Source of the DNA: Phyllobacterium sp. OV277
GTDB lineage: Bacteria > Pseudomonadota > Alphaproteobacteria > Rhizobiales > Rhizobiaceae
Assembly (NCBI RefSeq): GCF_900104355.1
Contig: NZ_FNIY01000009.1
Coordinates: 96,389 to 160,388 of the forward strand
Direction: 5' to 3'
Length of the DNA: 64,000 nucleotides
The position numbers were made by a program, and so were the translations under genes. Shown in pieces: positions 37,696-47,376 of this stretch. The first letter of the stretch is position 1, and each line of letters opens with the position of its first letter. The notes beneath the pieces were generated by a model that had not been told where the DNA came from, searched no databases, and saw nothing but the letters and a program-made list of their open reading frames with translations.

Positions 37696-38175
37696 TTACG
37701 TCAAATTCGCCAGCATTTTGACTTTCTCAATCTCACGCTCAAGGCTCTCCGACCATTCGAGGCTTCGGTGCACGATCTGAAACCCCTCGCGTTCGTACAA
37801 GCGTATGGCACCGACATTGCGCGCATGCGCTTCAAGTCGGGCGCTGGAATAACCGGCAGCAGCGATTTTAGCCTTCAGAGCCTTGAGAATGAGCAAGCCA
37901 ATGCCTTGCCCCTGATAATCCGGGTCAACCCACATATCCGAGATATAGTCGTCATTCTTGTCGCGCGCTCCCCAACCAAGGATAGTGCCACCCTCCTCAG
38001 CCACCAGCACGCTGGTAAAATGCTCTTCGGCAAAGGCTTCATAGGCGCGCTCGACATGTGAGCGCATGCCGGGCAATTCGGGTTCGAAGGAAAAGATGTT
38101 CGAGGCCCAGGCACGCATCCCGACCGCGGCAAGCGCCGCGATGTCGGCTTGCGTGGCAGGCCTGACTACCACCAT
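37696..38175 (-). CDS. GNAT family N-acetyltransferase
   Basis: A 159-residue GNAT. I start it at [20 protein letters not shown]; its ATG lies inside the last codons of gatA (10-bp overlap), so translation is coupled. Motif A reads [14 protein letters not shown] and motif [17 protein letters not shown], typical of RimI-like enzymes. It may acetylate a small molecule or a protein N-terminus; nothing more can be said. Confidence 0.85.
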   Translation of the reverse strand: MVVVRPATQADIAALAAVGMRAWASNIFSFEPELPGMRSHVERAYEAFAEEHFTSVLVAEEGGTILGWGARDKNDDYISDMWVDPDYQGQGIGLLILKALKAKIAAAGYSSARLEAHARNVGAIRLYEREGFQIVHRSLEWSESLEREIEKVKMLANLT

Positions 38176-39647
38176 TTCGGCGCGTTGAACTTGCCTGCGG
38201 CCTGTTCGATGACCCAAGCGGTCTGGAACAGGGTTTCCTCGTCAAATGGCCGCCCGATCAGCTGCAAGCCCAGCGGCAGGCCTTTGCTGTCAAGTCCGGC
38301 AGGAACCGCAATGCCCGGAAGGCCAGCCATGTTGACGGTGACTGTGAAAATGTCATTGAGGTACATTTTCACCGGATCAGCAGCCAAATCCTGATCGGCA
38401 ATGCCGAAAGCCGCCGAGGGTGTCGCAGGGGTCAGGATCGCATCCACGCCCGCGTGGAATACATCCTCAAAATCCTTCTTGATCAGCGTGCGAACTTTTT
38501 GCGCCTGCAGATAATAGGCATCGTAATAGCCAGCCGACAGCACATAGGTGCCGATCATGATGCGGCGCTTCACTTCATCGCCAAAGCCGCTGGCGCGGGT
38601 CTTTTCGTACATATCGACAATATCTTTACCGGGAACACGCAGGCCGTAGCGCACGCCATCATAACGGGCAAGATTTGACGAGGCTTCTGCCGGAGCCACG
38701 ATGTAATAGGCTGGCAGCGCGTATTTGGTATGCGGCAGGGAAATATCGACGATGGATGCACCAGCGTCTTTCAGCCACGCAATGCCCTGCTGCCAGAGCT
38801 TTTCGATTTCCTCGGGCATACCCTCGACGCGGTATTCCTTGGGAATGCCGATCTTGAGCCCGGTCAATGGCTTGCCGATGATCGATTCATAATCAGGCAC
38901 GGCAATATCGACAGATGTTGTGTCCTTGGAATCAACCGAGGCCATGGATTTGAGCAGGATCGCCGCGTCACGCACATCGCGGGCAATGGGTCCGGCCTGA
39001 TCCAGCGACGAGGCGAAGGCAACGATGCCCCAGCGCGAGCAGCGGCCATAGGTCGGCTTGATACCGACAGTGCCGGTGAAAGCCGCAGGCTGGCGAATGG
39101 AACCACCCGTATCGGTGGCCGTCGCCCCGGCGCAAAGATGTGCTGCAACCGCAGCAGCCGAGCCGCCAGACGAGCCACCGGGCACGAGATCGGCGTTCGA
39201 ACCATTTGCGCGCCATGGGTTTTTCACCGGGCCGTAATAGGAGCTTTCGTTGGACGAGCCCATGGCAAACTCATCCATGTTGAGCTTGCCGAGCATGACA
39301 GCGCCATCCGCCCACAGGTTCGACGTAACCGTCGATTCGTAATGAGGCTTGAAGCCATCAAGAATGTGCGAGCAGGCCTGTGTGTGAATGCCTTCCGTGC
39401 CAAAAAGGTCCTTGATGCCAAGCGGAATACCTTCAAGCGCTCCACCTTTACCGGCGCTCAGGCGGGCATCGGAAGCCTTTGCCATATCAAGCGCTTTTTC
39501 AGGCGTGACGGTGATATAGGCATTCAGGGCCTCATTCGCGGTCTCGATTGCCTTCAAATATGCACTGGTCAGCTCCGTGGCGGTGATCGCCTTGGCTTTC
39601 AGCTGGTCGCGCGCCTCGGCAATGGTGAGAGCGGTCAGATCGGTCAT
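38166..39647 (-). CDS. gatA: glutamyl/aspartyl-tRNA amidotransferase subunit A
   Basis: A 493-residue amidase-signature protein of normal GatA length. The Ser-cisSer-Lys triad is visible: Lys79 (GIKDLFGT), Ser161 ([16 protein letters not shown]) and Ser185 ([10 protein letters not shown]). It releases ammonia from Gln for transamidation of Glu-tRNA-Gln or Asp-tRNA-Asn in the GatCAB complex. gatC is 500 bp upstream with a GNAT gene in between; gatB is not in the window. Confidence 0.95.
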   Translation of the reverse strand: MTDLTALTIAEARDQLKAKAITATELTSAYLKAIETANEALNAYITVTPEKALDMAKASDARLSAGKGGALEGIPLGIKDLFGTEGIHTQACSHILDGFKPHYESTVTSNLWADGAVMLGKLNMDEFAMGSSNESSYYGPVKNPWRANGSNADLVPGGSSGGSAAAVAAHLCAGATATDTGGSIRQPAAFTGTVGIKPTYGRCSRWGIVAFASSLDQAGPIARDVRDAAILLKSMASVDSKDTTSVDIAVPDYESIIGKPLTGLKIGIPKEYRVEGMPEEIEKLWQQGIAWLKDAGASIVDISLPHTKYALPAYYIVAPAEASSNLARYDGVRYGLRVPGKDIVDMYEKTRASGFGDEVKRRIMIGTYVLSAGYYDAYYLQAQKVRTLIKKDFEDVFHAGVDAILTPATPSAAFGIADQDLAADPVKMYLNDIFTVTVNMAGLPGIAVPAGLDSKGLPLGLQLIGRPFDEETLFQTAWVIEQAAGKFNAPKWW

Positions 39648-39659
39648 ATCAAGTCCTGT

Positions 39660-40142
39660 TTATTGGGCTGGCGTAAGCGCAAGCCGCTTTTCGTAAAATG
39701 CACTGTGTTCCGAATCCGGATAGTCGAGAAGCACGCCGCAGCGGGTAAAGCCGGAACGCTCATAAAGCCGCCATGCCGCATCAAAACCCGAACCAACGCC
39801 TGTTTCCAAAACAAGACGTGTCATACCTTTTTCGCGGGCAAGTCCGGTTATGGCATCAAGAAGGATCGAACCAACCCGCTTGCCGCGCACGGACGGCAGG
39901 GTAAACATGCGCTTGACCTCGCCGATTTGGCCATCATGCTCTTTCAAAGCGCCGCAGCCAACGGCATGGCCATTTTGGTCGCGGGCGATGAAAACGGTAG
40001 TGTCCTCACCGGCCATCTGTTCCACGGTCATTTTGAACTGGAATTCGACCGGTGACAGCGGCAGCAGATGCGCGTTCAACGCGTCCACAAGTGCGCGGAC
40101 GTCATCCTGCAGCGGCGTCTCGACGGCAACCGTGATCGTCAT
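39660..40142 (-). CDS. GNAT family N-acetyltransferase between gatC and gatA
   Basis: A 160-residue GNAT with motif A LPSVRGKRVGSILLDA and motif B AAWRLYERSGF. Gaps of 8 bp to gatC and 12 bp to gatA place it inside the amidotransferase operon. It resembles acetyltransferases that act on amino-acid-like antimicrobials, but that is a guess. Confidence 0.85.
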   Translation of the reverse strand: MTITVAVETPLQDDVRALVDALNAHLLPLSPVEFQFKMTVEQMAGEDTTVFIARDQNGHAVGCGALKEHDGQIGEVKRMFTLPSVRGKRVGSILLDAITGLAREKGMTRLVLETGVGSGFDAAWRLYERSGFTRCGVLLDYPDSEHSAFYEKRLALTPAQ

Positions 40143-40150
40143 ACCGGCGC

Positions 40151-40438
40151 CTACTCCACCACTTTCGGAACGACGAAGAAGTTTTCTTCCGTGATCGGCG
40201 CATTTGCCACGATGTCGGCGGCCTTATTGCCATCATTGACGACATCCTGCCGCTTCTTCATGGCCATCGGGGTGACAGAGGTCATCGGCTCGACACCGGC
40301 CACGTTCACTTCGTTCAATTGCTCGACGAAACCAAGGATAACGTTCAGTTCGCCGGTCATGCGCGTTGCGTCGTCCTCGCTCACAGCAATACGGGCAAGA
40401 CGCGCGACGCGTTTGACGGTGGAAATATCGACAGACAT
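40151..40438 (-). CDS. gatC: glutamyl/aspartyl-tRNA amidotransferase subunit C
   Basis: A 95-residue GatC of standard length. Typical motifs are [34 protein letters not shown] and the belt-like C-terminus ending [10 protein letters not shown]. It wraps around GatA and stabilises it against GatB. It is the first gene of gatC-GNAT-gatA-GNAT. Confidence 0.95.
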   Translation of the reverse strand: MSVDISTVKRVARLARIAVSEDDATRMTGELNVILGFVEQLNEVNVAGVEPMTSVTPMAMKKRQDVVNDGNKAADIVANAPITEENFFVVPKVVE

Positions 40439-40527
40439 TGGGATTCCCGAAATTCAAATCTTGATCAAAGAGCTATAGTGTCCGTTGCGGCCAAGCGCAA
40501 CGGACAAGTCAGCACGGACAGCCCTGT

Positions 40528-42114
40528 TTACTTCGCCGTATCCGTGTCGGTGTTGTCTTCCTCGCCCTCGGGCGCATCGGAATCGATCGCGTCATCAGCG
40601 CCGGGCACGGCAACCGGATCGGGACCTTTGACAGGATTGCCATTGATCGCCACAGAGCCATCAGCCTTCTGGTCAACAACCCACTGGATCTTGCCGCCAT
40701 CGATCTGCGTGCCAAAGTCTTTCGCCAGCTTGACGAACACGATGTACTGCTTGATCGTCTCATCGGTTTCGCCGGCTTTGTTCAGGCGCTCGACCACCTT
40801 GTCGAAGCCGGACATTTCCCAGGTCGTATGGCTTTCAGGCTTCAGCGCCGCAAATGTCACTTCACCCTCGACGGTCAATTCGGCGTCGGGGGTCCGCACA
40901 AGGCTCTTCGAGATGACAAGCTTTGGTGGCGCTATCAGGAACTGGGCCGCAGTCTTCGCTTCAAACTCTTCCGAAATGACTTTCGCACGATTGAGATCCA
41001 TATCCTCAATCGCGCCTTTGACAACGGTGTCCAGATCGAGATCCTTGGTACCGACAGTAAGTTCCACGTCGGTTGGAAGGAAAGGCACGCCCCATTCCGG
41101 AATCGGCAAAGTGGGATACTTCAATCCGTTGGTTCGCAAGGTATAATGGTAGGCGCCACTCTTGCTGATACCGTCGAATTTTACATCCTGTGAGATATTC
41201 TCGGCACCAAAGCTGCCCATTGACGTGTTAATTGCGAGAGCCTTTACGTAATATGAGAAGGCAATATTGTCCCAAAGCGGCAATACGGCACTCAACTTCT
41301 GCTTCAGTTCAGCGTCTTCGGGCTTTTTGAGTTTCTTTTGATCCGCATGAGCAACAAAGAATGCCCACAAATCCATCATCTCGTTGTTCTTAAGATTCTT
41401 ACCCTCAGCCTTTGAACCCAATTCACCCGCGCCCAATGTGATTTTTACCTCATCAGATACAGCAGAATCTGGCTTGGCGGCTTCTCCGCTCATACCAGAT
41501 GCTCCAGGTAACTTCGATGTCCTGGTGATCACAGTCTCTTTAAAATCCGTCGTGGATTGATTTGTCGTGAAATCAACACCTCCGGAAGTCGTAAGGCTGC
41601 CAAGCATTTCGCCTTTCGATGGTCCTGTACTAGCATCCGCGTCTTGAGCTGGATTCCTGATCTTAATCTTGGCTGAATCGAAAGAGAATGTTGATTTCGA
41701 GAAAGTATTGATCTTGGGATCATACAAACCATTCAACTTGAAGCCTTCAGACGCCCAGTCCATTACCTGAGGACCCGTTGGTCCGGTAAATTCTACTGAG
41801 ACAGCGGGAAACGCTGTTGAGGAAACATCCCACGTTCCATCTGCCAGTGGCTTTGACAGAATGCTGTAGTCAGTCAAACTGAGTTTGAAGGCGTCCTGCT
41901 TGGGCAGAGCCTTCAGGAATGCATCGGTGTTAAATACTATGCGATAAGCATCGCCTTCAGGCGTCACCTTCAAAATGCCCTTCTTGATTGCAGTCTTGCC
42001 GACATATTTCGACAAAGTATTGGCAAGTTGATCGGCGCCCTTGGCATCAATCGTTTGTGCGAAAGCTGGCGATGACAACGCCATGACGCAGGAAATCAGC
42101 AACAGTTTACGCAC
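40528..42114 (-). CDS. large exported protein of unknown function
   Basis: A 528-residue secreted protein: a signal peptide (KLLLISCVMALSSPAFA, cleavage ~19/20), then a beta-rich body and a very acidic C-terminal tail (DSDAPEGEEDNTDTDTAK). No enzymatic motif and no membrane anchor beyond the signal peptide. It has the look of a periplasmic beta-sheet protein of the DUF945/DUF2125 kind, but I cannot assign it. It stands alone between gatC and the UPF0173 hydrolase. Confidence 0.7.
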   Translation of the reverse strand: MRKLLLISCVMALSSPAFAQTIDAKGADQLANTLSKYVGKTAIKKGILKVTPEGDAYRIVFNTDAFLKALPKQDAFKLSLTDYSILSKPLADGTWDVSSTAFPAVSVEFTGPTGPQVMDWASEGFKLNGLYDPKINTFSKSTFSFDSAKIKIRNPAQDADASTGPSKGEMLGSLTTSGGVDFTTNQSTTDFKETVITRTSKLPGASGMSGEAAKPDSAVSDEVKITLGAGELGSKAEGKNLKNNEMMDLWAFFVAHADQKKLKKPEDAELKQKLSAVLPLWDNIAFSYYVKALAINTSMGSFGAENISQDVKFDGISKSGAYHYTLRTNGLKYPTLPIPEWGVPFLPTDVELTVGTKDLDLDTVVKGAIEDMDLNRAKVISEEFEAKTAAQFLIAPPKLVISKSLVRTPDAELTVEGEVTFAALKPESHTTWEMSGFDKVVERLNKAGETDETIKQYIVFVKLAKDFGTQIDGGKIQWVVDQKADGSVAINGNPVKGPDPVAVPGADDAIDSDAPEGEEDNTDTDTAK

Positions 42115-42189
42115 AATACCTCCAATAGTTCAGTCAATCGTCGTGGTGACGATTACGCGATGTGTGAGAATGGCTTTAGCAACCCAAAC

Positions 42190-42894
42190 TCAAAGCGTAA
42201 ACTGGTCATTTGTCTTGGCGACAAAGACCTGTGTCTTGCTTCCATCCATTGCAGCGACAAATTTGTCTGGCGTCTGGTCAATGATCGGAAACGAGCCGTA
42301 ATGACAGGGGATCGCCTTGGCAAATTTGAAGTAACGCTGGGTTGCCAGCGCTGCCACCGCACCGCCCATGGTAAAACGGTCGCCGATCGGGATCATGCCG
42401 ATTTCCGGCTGGTGCAGTTCGTTGATCAGCGCCATGTCGGAAAAAATATCCGTATCACCCATGTGATAGATGGTCGGCTCATCATCGAAATGCAGAACAA
42501 TGCCGTTGGCCGAGCCCAGCGCGTGCGAAACGCCATCTTCGGTGATCTGTGCCGATGAATGCAGCGCATTGACATAGGTGACGGTGAAACCTGTATGTGA
42601 GACGGTCCCGCCGGTGTTTGTCGGATCGACCCGGGCAACGCCGCGATTGTTGAGCCACGTCACCAGATCGGCATTGCCGATCACCACTGCGCCGGTATCC
42701 TTGGCGATTGCAGCCGCATCGCCGACATGGTCTCCATGACCGTGGGTAAGCACGATGTGCGTTGCACCTTTCGCCGCTTCCTTGGGATCGACACCGTGCG
42801 CGCCGGGATTTCCGTTGAGGAAGGGATCGATCAGGATCGTGCTCTTGGCAGTTTCAATGCGAAAGGCCGAATGGCCAAGCCAGGTAATCTTCAT
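42190..42894 (-). CDS. UPF0173 metal-dependent hydrolase (metallo-beta-lactamase fold)
   Basis: A 234-residue MBL-fold hydrolase of the UPF0173 group. The zinc-binding motif HGHGDHVGD is intact, with further ligands in [10 protein letters not shown] and IPCHYGSF. The start [14 protein letters not shown] matches the family. The substrate is not known. It is a single gene, diverging from ruvX. Confidence 0.9.
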   Translation of the reverse strand: MKITWLGHSAFRIETAKSTILIDPFLNGNPGAHGVDPKEAAKGATHIVLTHGHGDHVGDAAAIAKDTGAVVIGNADLVTWLNNRGVARVDPTNTGGTVSHTGFTVTYVNALHSSAQITEDGVSHALGSANGIVLHFDDEPTIYHMGDTDIFSDMALINELHQPEIGMIPIGDRFTMGGAVAALATQRYFKFAKAIPCHYGSFPIIDQTPDKFVAAMDGSKTQVFVAKTNDQFTL

Positions 42895-43011
42895 GTTGTT
42901 TTCCCTTCATTCATCAGTCTTCACTCGCCACAACCGTCTATTGCAGCTATGTGACAATTATTCGAATTACAACGGCCTTTTATCGGCCAATTCAAGTGCA
43001 GGAAATCACCA

Positions 43012-43506
43012 TTGACAGTTCTGACCATTGAACAGCTGGAAGATCATGTGGCAGACGGCCAGACTGTCGCCGGGCTTGATCTTGGCACGAAAACCATTGG
43101 CATCGCTATTTCCGACCGTGGCTTCTCCTTTGCCAATCCGCGTCCTGTGCTCAGGCGCAGCAAGTTCACCCATGACGCTCAGGACCTTTTAAAGGCACTG
43201 AAAGCTGACAATGCAGGGGCTATTGTCATCGGTTTACCCGTCAATATGGATGGTAGCGAAGGCCCGCGTGTGCAGGCAACCCGTGCTTTTGTGCGCAACA
43301 TGGAAAAGCTGACGGAGTTACCCTTCATCTATTGGGATGAGCGTCTATCGACGGTTGCTGCGGAGCGCGCGCTGATCGGCATGGATGTATCACGGCAAAA
43401 ACGCGCCGAGCGGATCGATTCCGCTGCGGCCGCTTTCATTTTGCAAGGGGCTTTGGACCGGTTGCAAAGCCTGCGTCAGGACGCAGACGACAATTCCTTC
43501 GAATAA
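43012..43506 (+). CDS. ruvX: Holliday junction resolvase-like protein RuvX/YqgF
   Basis: A 164-residue YqgF/RuvX nuclease. RNase H-fold catalytic residues appear in [28 protein letters not shown] and [14 protein letters not shown]. It is involved in pre-16S rRNA 5'-end processing and proposed for Holliday junction resolution. The start is a TTG with AGGAA 8 bp upstream; no ATG gives a full-length domain. Its last 31 bp overlap the convergent small membrane protein gene. Confidence 0.92.
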   Translation: MTVLTIEQLEDHVADGQTVAGLDLGTKTIGIAISDRGFSFANPRPVLRRSKFTHDAQDLLKALKADNAGAIVIGLPVNMDGSEGPRVQATRAFVRNMEKLTELPFIYWDERLSTVAAERALIGMDVSRQKRAERIDSAAAAFILQGALDRLQSLRQDADDNSFE

Positions 43507-43838
43507 GCAAGCGCAGCATTGGCAACCGCAGCGCGGTTTGCCCGGGCAGCCGCAGCGCGGTTCGCCCTGAAGACTTTAACCCAGGCGATAATCTGCTTGC
43601 GGCGGCGAAACGCGATCAGGCAGAGCACAAGCCCCGTATCGACGATGCATGCCCGCGCCACCAGCGGCGGAATGCTATCGGGCGCGATACCCAGAATATT
43701 CCCATAAATGGTGAAGACCAGATCGTGCATTTCACGGCTGAAGAAGTACATCCCCATGCTCAGATCGTAGTACGAAAGAAAGTACCAACCCCACAAAAAG
43801 CTCAATGGGCCCGCCCAGAATATCAGGAAGCTGCGCAT
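43476..43838 (-). CDS. DUF6105-like small membrane protein
   Basis: A 120-residue protein with an N-terminal hydrophobic helix ([21 protein letters not shown]), a second hydrophobic segment (~60-78) and a basic RRRK end. The pattern with [17 protein letters not shown] and [15 protein letters not shown] matches the rhizobial DUF6105 family as I recall it. The C-terminus contains a duplicated RANRAA stretch from a short DNA repeat. It overlaps ruvX tail-to-tail by 31 bp. Function unknown. Confidence 0.7.
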   Translation of the reverse strand: MRSFLIFWAGPLSFLWGWYFLSYYDLSMGMYFFSREMHDLVFTIYGNILGIAPDSIPPLVARACIVDTGLVLCLIAFRRRKQIIAWVKVFRANRAAAARANRAAVANAALAYSKELSSAS

Positions 43839-44084
43839 TCATTACTCCTAGCGGGGATGAATCTGGTGGGTGTGTAACCCCGTGAAATCACGAGGTATTT
43901 TCGAATCACATTGATATCTGCTAAGAGTTTAGGCGCAACGTAAACCGTTTGTTAAGGTTAATTTCAAAAAATTTTATTAAAATTGAAGGTATTAGCGAGA
44001 CCCTTTTTGGGGCATGCGAGATGGCTGATTCACACCGATGCAAAATTTCTGACAAAAGTGGTTTGGGAGCGCTGTTGCGCGAGC

Positions 44085-44234
44085 GTGGTTCGTGGTTCGA
44101 CAAGCTCACCATGAGGGGCTTGGGCGGATGCAACGATAATCGTCAGCGTTGCAGATCACCAACGTTGCAGAACTTGGCTTCCTGCAACCCACCCCTCTCC
44201 CTCATGGTGAGCTTGTCGAACCACGAACCACGCG
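44085..44234. repeat. MITE-like dispersed repeat, copy 3
   Basis: The left arm has two GTGGTTC units (44085-44098), then GACAAGCTCACCATGAGG. The core GATGCAACGATAATCGTCAG runs to TTGCAGAACTTGG. The right arm is CTCATGGTGAGCTTGTCGAA plus CCACGAACCACGCG. It is the only thing recognised in the 450-bp gap 43839-44289. Confidence 0.85.
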
Positions 44235-44289
44235 CAATGTTGATGCAGCTACACTCTCCGCATCACTCAAGCGTGGTTAAAATACAAAC

Positions 44290-45921
44290 TCAATTAGCAG
44301 GAGGATAGAGCGAATTGACGATGCTTTTGGCGTTGTGGCGGGCATCGAGCATGCCGTAGGTCGTGCGCCACTGTCCGCCGAGGCGGGTTTCAATGAAGGC
44401 GTCGGCGATATCTTCCGAGTGCAGGTGCCGCAATTCTGCACCGGCGGCGGCCAGCGCCAACTGTTCGGTGAGTATCCGTGCCGCGCCCTCGTCATTTTCC
44501 GCAACACGCATGGCCGCGCGGAGCACTTCAACCGTACCCTGCCCGCCGCGCCCAAGCTGCGAGCCGATCCAGTTCAGCACTTCGTCGAACAATTGTGGAC
44601 CCCGTTTCAGTACACGCAGCACGTCCAGTGCCATGACGTTGCCGGAGCCTTCCCAGATCGCATTCACAGGGGCTTCGCGATAATAGCGGGCAAGATTGCC
44701 CTCTTCGATGTAGCCATTGCCGCCGAGGCATTCCATCGCCTCGTACAGCATCGCCGGAGCGATCTTGGCGACCCAATATTTAACGACAGGCGTCATGACA
44801 CGGGCAAAGGCCGCCTCGCCGCGGTTCTGCGCGGCATTGTCGAAGGCGCGCGCCAGCCGGAACGTCAGCGCGGTAGCACCTGCCACATCAAGCGCCATAT
44901 CGGCCATGACGCGCAGCATCAGCGGCTTGTCGATGAGCGGACTGTCGAACACAACGCGGTGACGCGCATGGTGTACGGCTTCGGCAAGGCCCGCCCGCAT
45001 CATGCCCGATGAAGCAATGGCGCAATCGAGCCGCGTCAGCGTCACCATATCGATAATGGTTTTGACACCCTCGCCCGGACCACCAACCATCTGGCCGAGC
45101 GCATTGTCGAACTCAACTTCCGATGAAGCACTGGAACGATTGCCGAGCTTGTCCTTCAGCCGCTGGAAGCGGAACCCATTGGAGGAGCCATCCGGCAGAA
45201 TACGCGGTACTAGGAAACAGGACAGACCTTCGCGCGCCTGCGCCAGCACCAGAAACGCGTCGGACATCGGCGCGGACATGAACCATTTATGGCCGGTGAT
45301 ACGGTAAAACCCGCTGCCAGCCGGTTCGGCGCGTGTCGTGTTGGTGCGCACATCCGTGCCGCCCTGCTTTTCGGTCATGCCCATGCCGAGCGTCAGGCTG
45401 GCTTTTTTGGCCGGTGATTTATTGCTGGAATCATATTTGCGCGGCAAAACCAGCGGCGACCACTCGCGGTACAGGCTTGGCGACGCCATAAGCGCCGCCA
45501 GCGAAGCACTGGTCATGGTGATCGGGCACAGATGCCCGCATTCCAGTTGCGCCGTCATATAAAAGCGCGCCGTGCGGGACTGGTGCCGCAATCCATTTTC
45601 TACGGGACCGTCTTCCCAGATCGACGAATGCAGCCCCTGCGCCACCGAACGGCGCATCAGCGCATGATAGGCTGGGTGGTAATCCACCACGTCAATCCGA
45701 TTACCCTGACGGTCATGGGTGCGCAGCTTCGGCGTTTCGGTATTGGCCAGCCGCGCCAGATCCTGCGCATCGCCGGACAGCACAAATCGCCCGCTTTGCT
45801 CCAGTTCCGTCCGGGTTGCCTGCGGAAACCGCTTGGTAATCTGCATCAATAGCGGATCACCAAGATAGGCGTTGAGGCCGGTCATGGGGGGCGTCTGGTT
45901 GAGAACGTCGTGGGTTTTCAA
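44290..45921 (-). CDS. AidB-like acyl-CoA dehydrogenase family protein
   Basis: A 543-residue flavoprotein, close in length to E. coli AidB (541). The acyl-CoA dehydrogenase domains are ordered as usual, with TLGMGMTEKQGGTDVRTN (FAD/substrate segment), ITGHKWFMSAPMSDAFLVL and a C-terminal CLGGNGYIEEG motif. AidB proteins bind DNA and have weak isovaleryl-CoA dehydrogenase activity; they protect against alkylating agents in E. coli. Whether this one serves branched-chain catabolism or DNA protection is open. Confidence 0.85.
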   Translation of the reverse strand: MKTHDVLNQTPPMTGLNAYLGDPLLMQITKRFPQATRTELEQSGRFVLSGDAQDLARLANTETPKLRTHDRQGNRIDVVDYHPAYHALMRRSVAQGLHSSIWEDGPVENGLRHQSRTARFYMTAQLECGHLCPITMTSASLAALMASPSLYREWSPLVLPRKYDSSNKSPAKKASLTLGMGMTEKQGGTDVRTNTTRAEPAGSGFYRITGHKWFMSAPMSDAFLVLAQAREGLSCFLVPRILPDGSSNGFRFQRLKDKLGNRSSASSEVEFDNALGQMVGGPGEGVKTIIDMVTLTRLDCAIASSGMMRAGLAEAVHHARHRVVFDSPLIDKPLMLRVMADMALDVAGATALTFRLARAFDNAAQNRGEAAFARVMTPVVKYWVAKIAPAMLYEAMECLGGNGYIEEGNLARYYREAPVNAIWEGSGNVMALDVLRVLKRGPQLFDEVLNWIGSQLGRGGQGTVEVLRAAMRVAENDEGAARILTEQLALAAAGAELRHLHSEDIADAFIETRLGGQWRTTYGMLDARHNAKSIVNSLYPPAN

Positions 45922-46201
45922 GAAAATGTCCTGATCATTATTTTACTGTCTTTACGGCTGGCCTGTTTCATCCGAACAAGTCCGCACCACGGTCATGAGT
46001 CGTGCCATATATGGAATGAAGGTTCTGACAAGCGGTTAACCGATACATCTTCTTCTAGCTGAATCACGGCGCCGATGCAAAATGTCTCAGATGCGATTTT
46101 CTGCATTGATGCGATCTATTATGTCTAGACAAAAGAAAATCCAGCTGCCTATCATGCCTTTATATTCATCGTGCCAAAAAAATGAACAAAGGGGTCATCA
46201 C

Positions 46202-47149
46202 ATGAAATTCAAATGGCATATTGGTGTTGCGCTGGCAGCGGTTCTTGCCTCTGTCGCGCCGTCGCAGGCGGAGACGGCTGTTTCGGTTGGCCTGTCCGGC
46301 TGGACTGGCTTTGGTCCGCTGACTCTGGCCAAGCAGGCCGGCATCTTCAAGAAGAACGGACTTGATGTCACGCTGACAAAAATTCCGCAGGCAAGCCGCC
46401 ATCTGGCGCTGGCTTCGGGCGATGTACAGTGCGCGGCAACAACGGTCGAAACATGGATTGCCTGGAACGCCAATGGCGTGGCCACCAAGCAGATTTTCCA
46501 GATGGACAAGTCGTTTGGTGCTGATGGCCTGGTCGTGCGCAATGACATTGCCAAGATTTCAGACCTCAAGGGCAAGGCAATCGCCGCTTCTGCTCCCGGT
46601 ACGACGCCCTATTTCGATCTGGCCTGGATATTGAAGCATAATGGCCTGTCATTGAAGGACGTGAAGATCGTCAACCTTGAACCCGGCCCGGCTGCGCAAG
46701 CCTTTGTCGCCGGACAGAACGATGCGGCCATGACCTATGAGCCCTATCTTTCAACAGTGCGCGGTGCACCTGACAAGGGCAAGATCATCGCAACCACACT
46801 GGATTATCCCATCGTGATGGATACGTTCGGTTGCACCAATGCTTTCCTTGAAAAGAACCCGGAAGCAGCCAAGGCTCTCGCCAAAAGCTATTTCGACGCG
46901 CTGGATCTGATTGCTGCGGACAAGACTAAATCCTATGAAATCATGGGCGCAGATGTGAAGCAGTCGGCAGAAGTCTTTGGTAATTCAGCACAATATCTGC
47001 GCTGGCAGGACAAAGCAGCCAATCAGGCCTTCTTCGAAAAGGATTTTACGAAATTTTCCGAGGAAGCTGCTGATCTCCTGCTTGAAATCGGCATCATCAA
47101 GAAGAAGCCTGATATCAGCACTATCGTCGATACGAGCTTCATCAAGTAG
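46202..47149 (+). CDS. ABC transporter substrate-binding protein (SsuA/NMT1 type)
   Basis: A 315-residue periplasmic binding protein. From the ATG at 46202 (AAAGGGG upstream) it has a signal peptide with cleavage near APSQAET, then the SsuA/TauA-like fold: SGWTGFGPLTLAKQAGIFKK and GKAIAASAPGTTPYFDLAW. An earlier in-frame ATG at 46082 would bury the signal. Together with the permease and ATPase downstream it forms an importer for a sulfonate-, nitrate- or pyrimidine-like solute; the substrate is not determinable. Confidence 0.87.
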   Translation: MKFKWHIGVALAAVLASVAPSQAETAVSVGLSGWTGFGPLTLAKQAGIFKKNGLDVTLTKIPQASRHLALASGDVQCAATTVETWIAWNANGVATKQIFQMDKSFGADGLVVRNDIAKISDLKGKAIAASAPGTTPYFDLAWILKHNGLSLKDVKIVNLEPGPAAQAFVAGQNDAAMTYEPYLSTVRGAPDKGKIIATTLDYPIVMDTFGCTNAFLEKNPEAAKALAKSYFDALDLIAADKTKSYEIMGADVKQSAEVFGNSAQYLRWQDKAANQAFFEKDFTKFSEEAADLLLEIGIIKKKPDISTIVDTSFIK

Positions 47150-47169
47150 TCGGCGGGCTGCAGGAAGAT

Positions 47170-47329
47170 GGTTCGTGGTTCGACAAGCTCACCATGAGGG
47201 AGAGTGAGGATGCAACGCTAACTTTAGAGATTGCAGATCAAAAAGATTATGGATCACGAGGGTTGCAGAATATGGCTCCCTTTCATCCACACTCTCCCTC
47301 ATGGTGAGCTTGTCGAACCACGCACCACG
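47170..47329. repeat. MITE-like dispersed repeat, copy 4
   Basis: The left arm is TGGTTCGTGGTTCGACAAGC then TCACCATGAGGGAG. The core GATGCAACGCTAAC...GATTGCAGATCAAAAAG is somewhat longer than in other copies. The right arm is CTCCCTCATGGTGAGCTTGT then CGAACCACGCACCACG. It separates the binding-protein gene from the permease gene of the same ABC system. Confidence 0.85.
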
Positions 47330-47376
47330 CACCTTCATCCTTCAGCCACAATCTTTCTCATCTGATCGGGACACAC

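Noticed and set aside
38730..40055. A 441-codon plus-strand open frame across gatA and the GNAT gene
   Set aside because: It is a shadow frame opposite two clearly recognisable genes.
45922..46201. Thiamine-pyrophosphate riboswitch before the ABC transporter (would suggest an HMP importer)
   Set aside because: The conserved CUGAGA and ACCUG-type elements were not found.
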